This document shows, piece after piece, positions 54,613-64,000 of a stretch of DNA of 64,000 nt. How positions within the stretch are numbered: position 1 is the stretch's first letter; each line of letters starts with the position of its first letter. Source of the stretch: Knufia peltigerae (taxonomy: Eukaryota > Ascomycota > Eurotiomycetes > Chaetothyriales > Trichomeriaceae); the NCBI GenBank assembly GCA_030247855.1, contig JAPDRN010000005.1, positions 656,173 to 720,172 on the forward strand, in the 5' to 3' direction. A program made the position numbers and the translations under genes. A model generated the notes under the pieces. The model was not told the DNA's origin, did not search any database, and saw only the letters and a program-made list of their open reading frames with translations.

Positions 54613-55165
54613 CGGCCAAGAAATAGCAGCTTCAGTAATCAATTTCAAGCACCATTGAATCCGACAAAATGGATGTGGTCACGTCACATCTTAGCTGAAC
54701 TCAACCATCGTCCTCAAATTGTATGCCCGATATGAACCAAGTTCCTCCTGGTTGCCTTTCTGAGGCTGGGCTGCGTGGAGATCCGAAAGCTATCCTCAAG
54801 GCTGAGTTTCCAGGGTGTGGGGACCCGAGAGGATCATCTCGCACCCCCGTACTCACGGGGAATCTAATAAACGACCGCTCCAGGGGTCTGTGGGGTACGG
54901 CCTCGCATTCGACAGCATTTCCGGGGGAGCGAACACTAATCTAGGTCGTTCAACCTGTGATATGCAAGGTCGTTTCCGATCTATCAAAGTTCAGATGCAT
55001 TTGTGTTGCACTAATTACGCCACTGGCACGAGCTCCGTCTCACACAGCGCCGTGAACCTAACACAACATATACGAGGTAACACGGTCGTCTCTCCTCTCC
55101 CTGCTCATCCCTTCCTCAACAATTCTCCGGCTTGCTTTGTTCGAACGACGTAGAATTCATCCACC
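54613..55165. other. Intergenic, promoter of the P450 gene
   Basis: Tandem genes flank it. No distinct element; two short plus-strand frames are unconvincing. Confidence 0.4.
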
Positions 55166-56757
55166 ATGGCTTCTATTAGCGATTTCGCAGTCTGGCCCTC
55201 CCTGGTAGGGGCCTCTACACTGTACTGGCTGATTCTGATCATCTATCGTGTCTTCTTCCACCCTCTGGCCACATACCCAGGACCTCTGATGGCCAAGATG
55301 ACCGATTGGTACATGGTCTACATGTCCCTGACGGCACAGAATACCTACAAACGTTACGAGCTGCACATGAAGTATGGCAAAGTGGTGCGTGTGGGGGCCA
55401 ATGAGCTCTCCTACAGCGACGAAGCCTCGATCAAGGACATTTTTGCACAGAGCACAGAACCATGCCTCAAGGCACCGGCGTTCTACAAAGGATTCAGCCT
55501 GACGGGGAGGCAATCCGTGTTCAGCACCACCGACAGAAACGAACATGGTCGCATGAGACGATTACTGTCCCACGGCTTCTCCCAACAAGGTGTTCTCGAC
55601 TTCCAGCCAGAAATATCGCAGATCATCGAACAGTACATCGCCAACATCGCCACGGCCAGGCAGCCCGTCGAGCTGCACGACGAGACGCACCACCTCTTTC
55701 TGGACATCACGAGCCGACTCAGCTTCGCCAAGAGCTTCGATACCCTCTCGGGAAGGCCTCACCAGGGCGCACAAGACATCGAGACATATTTCACCGTCTG
55801 TCCCCTTTTCGGCCTCCTGCCGATCGCCCGGTATTTTCCCTTTGGGCCCTTCAAGGCCGCCAGACAAGCCCAACCCAGGATCCGACGCTCGGTGCAAGGC
55901 TACATTGACGAATTCAGGGCGCGACTGGGAAAGGGGACCACCGAACAAGGCCTGCTGCGACACATGCTCACCGCGTGTGACACGGACACCAACACCACCC
56001 TGACCGACGCCGAGTTGGTGGAGAACAGCGTGCTCTTCATCATCGCAGGTAGCGGCACCTCGGCCACGACGGTCCTGTATCTGTTGTACGAGGTCTCGAA
56101 ACGACCAGAGGTACTAGAGCGCTTGACCAGAGAGATCCGCGACGCATTCCCCGACCCGTATGTCATGCCGGCCTTTGACACGGCCACTAAACTCGTAAGT
56201 CTGGTCTGATCCCATCATCAATTTCTGTCCGAGGTGGTGTATGGTTCACTGACTGCCCGTTCACCGTCGTACAGCCCTACCTCAACTGCGTCCTCCAAGA
56301 GACGCTCCGCCTCCGCGGGCCCATCATGTCCTGCTCCGTGCGCCTCTCCCCCGGCAAATCCATCGGCGGTTCCTTCGTCCCGTACGGCACCACGGTGTCC
56401 AACGTTCCCTACGCGACGGCCCGCGACCCCGAAGCCTTTCCCGACCCTGAAGCCTTCGTTCCAGAACGGTGGGAGACGGCCACGCCCTGGATGCGCTCAA
56501 TGAACCGACCTTTCAGCACGGGCAACAGAAACTGTATCGGTATGCACCTCGCGCGCGTCCAGGTTCTACTTACAATCTGCGCTCTGTACCAACGGTTCGA
56601 CCTCGCCCTGGACCCGCGTGTCACCGAGGACATGATGGTCCAGCGTGACTTTGGACTCATGACCGTCAGTGGGAAGAAACTCTGGATGACTGCTACACCC
56701 AGGGTAAACTCTAACGAGGCCCAGTGTCACGGCCTGGACAAGGGCCGGGGTGACTAA
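55166..56757 (+). CDS. Cytochrome P450 monooxygenase
   Basis: Exons 55166-56194 and 56275-56757 encode 503 aa. A membrane anchor (VGASTLYWLILIIYRVFFHP) is followed by the Pro-rich hinge YPGPLMAKM. The I-helix oxygen-binding motif reads AGSGTSATT, the K-helix ExxR is ETLR at residues 352-355, and the clan signature is FVPERW. The haem loop reads FSTGNRNCIG with the axial Cys at 430; the usual FGxGxRxCxG has Ser in place of Gly at the second position. It would sit on the ER and needs a P450 reductase. The sequence belongs to fungal catabolic or secondary-metabolism P450s of the CYP5xx/CYP6xx sort, not CYP51 or CYP61. The substrate is unknown. Confidence 0.93.
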
Positions 56758-57180
56758 TGCGATGAAGAAAAGTGAGCAACAAAACGCCCTCAAAACCAAA
56801 GTCACTGGGACTTGGTAAGAGCGTCGGTTCAACGAATCGATAGAGCAATGTACCCCTACGTTCTAGGTATCGAATTGAACATTCATTCTCATTTGTCGGT
56901 CAGTGGTAGAGAATCAGAACTGACCCAATGCTTTATCTGTTTGACACGCTAGAATGTCTTCTCATAATTCTCTGTGGTTAGTCGCTAATAGCACGAAGAG
57001 CAAAAATGCAGGTTGCTGCCGTAGTTGGTGATCAAGTCCACTTTCATCCTTTGACCATTCTTCTGCAGCCTGTCGTGTGTGTATGGGTGATGTGATGGAG
57101 TGTGTGAACATGACGGCAACAAGAACATAATGTGTGCCAAGGCATAAATGCCATGCTCCCCAACGAACGACGCTGATGGG
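56758..57180. other. Convergent 3' flanks of the P450 and DCN1 genes
   Basis: No gene or repeat recognised. Confidence 0.4.
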
Positions 57181-58339
57181 TTAGCTGGTATCCATCGCAT
57201 CATCACCACCGGCCGACTTTGTCTTGTCCTTGACGTGCGAGATGAAGTCATCGATCGCCATGGGCCACGCGCCGTCCGGACTCCACCACTCCAGGGCCTC
57301 CCCATCCGGCTCCTTGATCTTCAAGGCCATCTCACCGACCATGTTCCACAAGTCCTTGTTGACCGGTCTCTTGATGTTGGTTTCGTAGAATTCACACCAC
57401 ATGTCCAACCACTTGGTCGACGCGGTGTTCCAGCCCAGGCCACCATTGTCCGACCGGAAGAACATGTTCCAAAAGTCGACGGCCGACTCCATGGGGACAC
57501 TCTTCTGACCCTCGGGCTTGGCGAGCTTAAAGGCATTGCGGTAGACTTGTTTAAAGTAGGCCGGGTCGGCGGACATCTTCTTGCGAATGACGTCGACGTA
57601 CTGCGCTTGGGCCGCGACGGTATCGCAGGGCTTGTTTGCGGTCGACGCGCTGCGCCAGCCTGCGACGAAAGGATCTCTGTCAAATTCACCGATCGAGGGA
57701 CACTGCAACAGGTCGCAAATGGCCAGGTGAGCGAGTTCGTCCAACTGCACTTTGATGGCACCGAGGTAGTTCTGAGCGCCGTCGATGCCGATCTTGTCTG
57801 GGGATTCTTTAGGATTGTCTAGGCAGTCACCTGTCAGAGAGGCTGTTCTGTAGATGTTCCAAATAGTATTACCTCGGTAATCGTCAAACAACTTCTTCAA
57901 ATTCTTCTCGACAGCAGATGGGACTCCATCGGTGGAACCGGCCTGGTAAAACCTGTCGGAGGAAAAAAACATGTCAGTATTGCAGGCTCCAGTAGTGACA
58001 AACAACGAACCCTGTGGCCTCGGATGTCTCGGTGGTCGTCGCGGCAGGTGCCTTCTTGGTCGCCCTCTTGGGTGTCTTGGGCTCCGCCTTTGCACGGGGT
58101 TTCTTGGGCTTGATGGTTGAGTCTACAGCAGAGGTCTTTGGTTTGGCAGGAGATTTCTTGGGCTTTTTCTCGGGTGGAGCGGCATCGTTGGTCGCCGTGG
58201 CATCACTGGCGGCTTTGCGCTTCCTGGCCGGCTTGCTGGGCGTCGCATCACTTGCAGTCTTGCGCGTCGTTTTTGCAGGCTTGCTCGGGGCCTTCTTCGG
58301 CGGCTTGCTGAGTGGCTTGGCTGTCTTGCTAGGTGCCAT
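57181..58339 (-). CDS. Dcn1-like neddylation factor with basic N-terminal tail
   Basis: Exons 58339-58011 and 57952-57181 encode 366 aa. Dcn1 proteins act as E3-like factors that help load Nedd8/Rub1 on cullins. The PONY domain occupies about residues 125-345: FYQAGSTDGVPSAVEKNLKKL, LFDDYRG, IGIDGAQNYLGAIKVQLDEL, GEFDRDPFVAGW, AFKLAKPEGQKSVPMESAVDFW and EWWSPDGAWPMAIDDFISHV. The N-terminal 110 residues are an unusual Lys/Pro/Ala-rich tail (KPPKKAPSKPAKTTRK and similar), in place of the UBA domain that begins yeast Dcn1. Many KPKK/PKK patches suggest nuclear localisation or nucleic-acid contact. The intron joins the two parts in frame. Confidence 0.9.
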
Positions 58340-60053
58340 GACGCAGTGAGGAGGTAATCTGACTGAACGATGAAAAGATGGGTTTAATGGCGATCTGGGC
58401 TTTTTGGATTTCAGATGACCGTCACATCAAAAGAAAGAGCGATGGCTGCCTGGAAGTTGGAACAAGCTGAGACAAATCTCTCTGTCTCTGCACTGACAAA
58501 GAAGGCAGTCTTGGCGAAAGAGTTGGACGAGGCTGCGACTTAAAGTTGAGATCGTGTGTGGGCATTGTCGTCGCAAGGCCTCTCAGTTGCTGATTGCTGT
58601 TGACCGACGGACACTCCAGTAGCCACCATTATTGTACTTCCTGGACCATGTACTCTACTGCCGGTAATAATGGCCATGTCGATGTCTCGCAAGTTATGTC
58701 GTCCTTCCGATTCAATACACCCAACGCGGACACTGAGTTGGACCAGAGAGGGAGGAGGCTTAAGTGCAAGACAATGAAAGGCATACTCACGAATCAAGCG
58801 CGCGTTCCAAGTTCCAGTCGTGGTTCTTCAGGAGCTACAAGACAGGCAGTCAGCAAAAGACCTTTCAACATCTCCTCGTCCTCATACCTTTGCCGCTATG
58901 CTCTCCTTGGCCTGCGTGAAGTTGACAAACTGATGGATCGCCATCCGTTGTGAAGTATTGTAGGCTGGCATGATGTACTTTGATGCCGCTGTGGCCGCTG
59001 TCAACGATAACACAACTCAACCCGATATCGATCCCAGTTTGTCGCGACAGAATTATTACTCCTACTTGTTTCAATTTTACCTCCACAAAGCCTGCCAAGC
59101 TGCACCTAGCCTGAATACGACACGCATGCACAGTATTTCAGAGACACTTTTCGACAGAGGCCATGCACTCTGATTGCATTCTGGCAGGTCTTGATGATAT
59201 GCTCTGACGGTGGCGGGTATGAAGCGAAGTTAGGAGCCAATTTCTACCCGGGAAAGGCAAGTTCACCGGGGAAATTATAACGCATCTTATCTAATCATAG
59301 GCGACAATGTTCTTCCCTTTTAGCCTTGTGAGTTACTCAACAGCAGACAGAGCCCAGGCTACTTTGTACATGGTGATCTTGAGGTTGAGGACGGGTGATG
59401 TTGAGGGTCATTCAGTAGAACGATATTGCTTTTTCTATCCCTGTCTATCTGTGTTCAGGGTTTCTCGTGAGCTTAACCCGTCGCAGCATATTTTGCGAAG
59501 GTATGACGGCAGCGGGAACAGGAGAGACAATGGAGGGGTAGACAAGGCTGTGCTATTTAGACTGCGTTGAGCGCCACTCGGTGGCTGATGGCTGGTGTCT
59601 TCGTCACGAGTGTGGCACTGTTACCACCGTGAATACCAGTGGTGAGAAGTAGCTGTCTAGGTACTTTGATCAACGAGCCTGTGATTGAATCACTTCTCGT
59701 GAGATGATATGTGAACAACAGTATTCTGTAACATCTGTGGTCAATCATTGCATTCACAGCGATTAGATACCTGTGCCACAAGTCATCCAGGGGCATACTC
59801 GTATTGTAATTCCAGTGAGTTTACCCCACCTGTTTGGTGAACAGCACAGCCCTGTTACTCTGACGGTGCCTTGGCTTCTATGCTCGTTTGAGTCTTTTAA
59901 CTGGTACAAGGCCGGTCAACTTGTTTAAAACCAAAGCTCGTCATCGGCTCAGTTTGATCTCCTACCTCTACATACCATCTTGCTTGTGTGTCGACATCAC
60001 GATCACTACTGCAGTGGAAGCAACTTCATTCTGATCTTCAACCAACATAAAAC
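58340..60053. other. Long intergenic region, no supported gene
   Basis: Divergent flank of the DCN1 and vWA genes. Frames at 58594-59173 and 59557-59796 show no family character. A CATACTCGTAT word occurs near 59796. Confidence 0.5.
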
Positions 60054-62492
60054 ATGGGTGTAAGTCTGTCGCTCTCTCCAATTCCATGCCCCCGCAATCC
60101 CTAAAGGCACAGTCCAGTCGGACCTACAAGCACCAGCAAAGACCAAGTCTTGCCATGCCAAAACTTCTTCCCGCTGATGACGCGTATAGCTTGCCTCTAA
60201 ACTTGCTGCTTCTCAGGCAGCTTATCCTGGTGGTCCGCCGACATCTCTCCAGCCTGGAGGTGGCGCTCCTCCCGGTGGCTATGTGAGTACCTACCTACAA
60301 TCCCACGATGGTCCCATGATTGATCCCATCATCAACTACGACTAGCGGCCCGGCGGGTACTGATGAGACTCATATAGAGCGGAGGACCAGGTCAAGGTCA
60401 AGGTCAAGGTCAATCATCTTACCAGGCGTATCCAGGTGGCCCTCCCTCGGTAAGCATCTCCCGAACACCGCAACTTTTGCTTGTGAGGCCTATTCTCGGC
60501 GCAGACCTCTTGCGTCACCTTGCGCCGTGAGCTGGAACCTGTCCATATCCACCTGCAAAGCTGCACGTCCACCACAATCGACCATTGTGGCAGGCCTTTT
60601 TTTCCCATTTGTATATTTGTACACCAACCGTACTTCCTGCGTCGTCCAACAACCACATCCAAAAGATCATGAGCAAGTTTTCTCGCCTGGCAGCGGCAAC
60701 ACCAGGTGGCCAAGCACCGGGCGCACCTCAACCGCCTACGAGTCCCTACCCTCAACAACAACAACAACAGCCGTCACCTTATAACCAGCCTCCGGTACCT
60801 CCTCGGCCAAGTGCATCACCACAGCCATACCAGCAGCCTGCGTGGCAGTCCCCGCAGCAGCAGCAACAACAACAACAGTATGGCCAACAACTAGGCGTTC
60901 CACCCCAAGGAGGGTATCAAGGTGGAGGTTACCAATCGCCGCAACCGCAGTCCGCATACACTTCATACCAGTCGCAATACCAACCCCCCAATCAATACGG
61001 CGCGCCACAATATCAACAGCAGCCGTATCAGCAACAGCAGAACAGTGGATATGGATATGTTCGTCGCATTTGCACTTTATTTGCGAGCACCTTGCGAATA
61101 AGATTATCGGTTTAGCTAACACTTTGCTTGTTTTAGGGTGGTCCTCAAGGTCAAGGTCAAGGTCAAACCCCCTACCCCGGCGGTCCTCAAGGCGGTGGCC
61201 CTCCCCCTCAGCAATATGGCGGCCAACCTCAATACGGTGGTGGTCCCGGCGGCCCCGGCGGTCCTCCTCCCGCTCCCGTTGGAAATGTAGGCGGTTACAA
61301 ACAACTCCTACAAGCAGCGATTCAAGAGAAGGGCCTGCAAAGCTTCTACCCACCCAATTCGCCGATTCTTGACCAGATCGCCAACCGAGCCGCTCAGCAA
61401 GTCGCACAGCTCGCAGCAGCATGGCGCATCAACAGCGAAATCGCATCGGACATTGTCAAGCTCGCACTCTACGACGTCGTGCTGTACATCGACGACAGCG
61501 GTTCCATGCAGTTTGAAGAGAACGGGGAGCGTATTGACGACCTGAAGTTGATATTGTCGCGTGTCGCCTTTGCGACCAGTCTCTTCGACGATGACGGCAT
61601 TCAAGTCCGCTTCATGAACTCTCCCGACGGAGGTAACAACATCCGTAGCGAGCAACAAGTCACCGAGATGGTCGCGCGCACTCGCTTCTCCGGCCTCACT
61701 CCCATGGGTCGAGAACTCGACAACAAGATCCTTCGCCCGTTGGTTCTCCAAGCCGCTCGCAGTGGCCAACTTCGCAAGCCGGTCTTGGTCATCACAATCA
61801 CCGACGGTCAGCCAACCGGTGAAAGCTCTGGAGACGTGGCCAGGATCATCAAGAACGCTTCGGACGAGCTGTCTAGAAACCCTCGATACGGCAAAGGTGC
61901 CCTTGCCTTCCAGTTTGCTCAGGTCGGCAACGATCTCAAGGCTCGTGAGTTTTTGAGCAAGCTGGACGAGGAACCCACGATTGGTGACATTATCGATTGT
62001 ACATCCAGTAAGTTATTTTGTGGCTTTGGCTTTTTGATTTTGATTTGAGTTGTACAAAAAAGAAGAGGCAATATCTAACATGTTGTGACAACAGACTACG
62101 AAGTCGAAGCCGACGAAATGTCTCGCGCGAACCCACCGGTCAACCTGACCCCAGAATTGTGGCTCATCAAGCTCCTCCTCGGTAGTATCGATTCTTCCTA
62201 TGACGCCAAGGACGAGAAGAGCAACGCCCCTCGACCCCCTCCGGGACAAGGTGGCTACGGTGGTCCACCTCCACAACAGGGCGGCTACGGCGGTGGATAT
62301 CCCCCTCAGGGTGGCTACGGTGGTCCTCCACAACAAGGTGGTTATGGCGGCGGCCCTCCTCCTCAGCAAGGCGGCTATGGTGGCCCTCAACAGGGCGGCT
62401 ATGGAAGACCTCCTCCTCAGCAAGGTGGTTACGGTGGACCACCGCAGCAGCAGGGAGGCTATGGTGCACCTCCTCCACCTCCGCGGTATTAA
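60054..62492 (+). CDS. vWA-domain protein with Gly/Pro/Gln-rich flanks
   Basis: The firm part is exons about 60669-61058, 61137-62007 and 62095-62492. The central von Willebrand A domain starts after LQAAIQEKGLQSFYPPNSPI and has a MIDAS metal site: DIVLYIDDSGSMQFEENGER-like sequence (VLYIDDSGSM), FSGLTPMG with the Thr, and VLVITITDGQPTG with the Asp. N- and C-terminal arms are low complexity: Gln-rich PYQQPAWQSPQQQ before, and about ten GGYGGPP-type repeats after. Upstream, exons 60054-60059 (ATG GGT), 60217-60282 (AAYPGGPPTSLQPGGG) and 60378-60449 (GPGQGQGQGQSSYQAYPGG) look coding in the same style, but I could not find an acceptor that joins them cleanly to the next exon. The protein then has about 597 aa, or 552 aa if translation starts at ATG 60669. 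Cytosolic; function unknown. Confidence 0.82.
60390..60416. repeat. GGTCAA hexanucleotide tract
   Basis: Four copies of GGTCAA within a candidate upstream exon of the vWA gene, coding Gly-Gln. A second tract occurs at about 61147-61166. Confidence 0.8.
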
Positions 62493-62558
62493 AGCTGTGA
62501 CAGGGCCTAGTCCTTGTATTGGTGACGTGGTGATGGGAAGAAGGGCTTTGTGTGTGCA

Positions 62559-62576
62559 TGTGTGTGTGTGTGTGTA
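62559..62576. repeat. GT dinucleotide microsatellite
   Basis: About nine GT units, following a shorter GTGTGTG, in the 3' flank of the vWA gene. Confidence 0.85.
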
Positions 62577-63260
62577 TGAAATGAACGAACCCCTATTTAT
62601 CATTACCATGCCGCGCGTAGAGCGTACCTAAGGTGGTACAGGCATGACAGAGACATGGAGAGACGGCAAGGCTACAAGGAAAATGATATCAACTAGTACA
62701 CAGTACAATGTCCCGCAGAACAAAAAGCATACCCGCCGAAGATCCATGGTTTTCGGGATCATGGCTTTTCGTCGACGACTTTTCAAAATCAGCCTCCTCA
62801 TCGTCTTCTCTTTTTTTTCTACGAGGACTTGAAATGGTCGACCTTGTCAGGGGCATAGGGCAATTATTTATGTGCAAAGGCGAGACTACTACACTCTTTC
62901 CTTTTTATTTCCTCCGCCCTTGCCACGGCTCGTGAATGGGAAACGAAAGTGATTTTTCAACTTCTCCGCCCCAGCCAGCAAAAGCCCAGAAGACATAAAG
63001 GGGCGGGGAGGAGAGAGAATTTTTGATACAACAGCGTATTATGCTTTGAGCTACAGGCACGAATCCAGTGCACACCGAATGAGTCAAGTGGACGTCTCCT
63101 CTCTCTCTCCCTCCCTCCGTCCCTCCCTCGTACTGACACAAAGCCCCAGAATCACTGCCCCCTTCTGAAGGCGTAGATAGTAATTCACCGCACGCACAAC
63201 TTTCCACGCCGCTCAGTGAATTCACAGGCCCCTTCACTTGCACTGGCACCGCCTTTGGAT

Positions 63261-63280
63261 CGTGACGCAACTGCGTCACG
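63261..63280. repeat. Perfect 9-bp inverted repeat, CRE/bZIP-like halves
   Basis: CGTGACGCA - AC - TGCGTCACG. The TGACG halves resemble bZIP (CRE-like) binding sites. It lies about 335 bp upstream of the presumed start of the last gene. Confidence 0.8.
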
Positions 63281-63614
63281 CTCTTTTGTTGCTGTCGTTG
63301 TTGTTATTGTTGTAAATTTTTTCCTCTTCAATTTAGAGATTTCAAGGTAGGAAGAAGAAACAAAATTAAACTCAAGCTTCCATGAATCTTTAAAAAGGTC
63401 CTCACGACGCGAATGTCCATAGAGGGAGACAAATCTTCGTTCCTATTTCCAACTTCTACCTCATTTCGGCCCCCGGTCTCGCGACGATCGATACAGTTGA
63501 AGATACAGTACCAGAGTCGTGTGTCTGTGTTTTCGCGTCCTGACCCTGACCCTGACGATCGACTTTTGGGACAAGGGGTGGAGAGAGCGTTGCCATTACC
63601 TTGAATTTGCAAAG

Positions 63615-64000
63615 ATGAAGTACGAGAACAGGTATGATATCCTACTCCGCTCTCCTCTCCCGCGTCATGTCATGGGTCATGACTCCAAGGCCTGCCAATT
63701 TGCGAGGTCAGACGCATGAGACTAACCTTTTGTTGCTTCATTCAGACTTCAGCGCACGCTGAGAAAGTCATTCGCAGAGAAGGTATGTTGTCCTCCTATC
63801 TGGACCGCAGGTCACAACCATATGTTGCTTGCGTCAGACTGCTGATCTGTGTTCACTGTTTGAAGGTCATGATCAAGCACGTGTACAAACATAATTTCCC
63901 AGATGAGGCTGTCCAAACTTGCGTACGTACCTTTCTTGCTTTCAACTTTCTCACAACAGTACCCACCTTTCTGACACACACACATCACCCATCGATATAC
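63615..64000 (+). CDS. 5' part of an unidentified intron-rich gene (cut by window end)
   Basis: Not recognised. An ATG at 63615 begins MKYENR; GTATGA and CATTCAG bound an intron (63632-63746), and a 36-nt exon (63747-63782) ends before GTATGT. The third coding piece begins after TTTGAAG (about 63867), encoding VMIKHVYKHNFPDEAVQTC, and ends at a GTACGT donor. The joined frame is open and basic. Small exons at the very 5' end are typical of fungal genes. It is a partial gene; domain content lies beyond the window. Other splice choices are possible. Confidence 0.35.

Larger units (their letters stand above)
62493..63614. other. Intergenic region upstream of the last gene
   Basis: Holds the 3' flank of the vWA gene with a GT microsatellite, a CTCTCC/CCCTCC-rich tract at about 63095-63130 and a perfect inverted repeat at 63261-63280. 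No gene is supported. Confidence 0.5.

Noticed and set aside
57148..57822. 224-codon plus-strand frame opposite Dcn1
   Set aside because: A shadow of the conserved PONY domain on the minus strand.
1..64000. Transposons, telomeric repeats, CRISPR arrays or rRNA genes
   Set aside because: No transposase, reverse transcriptase, long terminal repeat, TTAGGG array, spacer-repeat array or rRNA-like stretch was recognised.

Overview
The window is nuclear DNA of a filamentous ascomycete (Pezizomycotina). The genes are split by short GT-AG introns, mostly 45-120 nt. Zn2Cys6 regulators, a fungal striatin and an FHA-RING ligase are present, and many predicted proteins are of types familiar from Eurotiomycetes such as Chaetothyriales. 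That order-level placement is an inference. I see no prokaryotic features, no CRISPR array, no rRNA or tRNA gene and no intact transposon. Exon borders below were derived by hand from splice signals, reading-frame continuity and family motifs, and no transcript data were available.

Layout. 1-4.1 kb is nearly gene-free, with one small predicted gene (1837-2328). 4.1-10.5 kb holds core genes: a CID+RRM RNA-processing protein, divergent to the XPA/Rad14 repair protein, then striatin. 10.8-26.9 kb is mostly accessory metabolism: a Zn2Cys6 regulator, an unusual Dabb + class II aldolase fusion, a Git1-like MFS permease, a zinc alcohol dehydrogenase, a CmcJ/AsaB-type oxygenase, an enoyl-reductase-like MDR and an SDR. 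The core gene for mitochondrial uL4 sits inside this block. 27-47.5 kb is again mainly core: MPP-alpha, the FHA-RING ligase Dma1, a hypothetical acidic protein, the fungal 'magnesium chelatase-like' protein, VPS16, ALB1, a YML020W-type hydrolase-fold protein, an HSL-type esterase, a secreted GH125 mannosidase and the Pol delta subunit Cdc27. 47.9-56.8 kb is a second accessory block: a C2H2+Zn2Cys6 regulator, a SnoaL-like protein, a regulator-like protein without a visible DNA-binding domain, and a cytochrome P450. 57-64 kb holds DCN1 with a basic tail, a vWA protein with glycine/proline/glutamine-rich flanks, and the 5' end of an unidentified gene cut by the window edge.

How the genes may work together. 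The core genes belong to unrelated pathways: repair, STRIPAK signalling, mitochondrial translation and import, mitotic checkpoint, HOPS/CORVET fusion, 60S biogenesis, replication and neddylation. The two accessory blocks each combine a regulator with oxidoreductases, and the first also has a permease. This is the look of catabolic or small secondary-metabolite clusters, but no PKS, NRPS or terpene synthase backbone is present here, so co-function is inference only.

The most interesting single observation is the two-domain protein at 13626-15171, an N-terminal Dabb (A/B barrel) domain spliced in frame to a GatY/KbaY-type class II aldolase.
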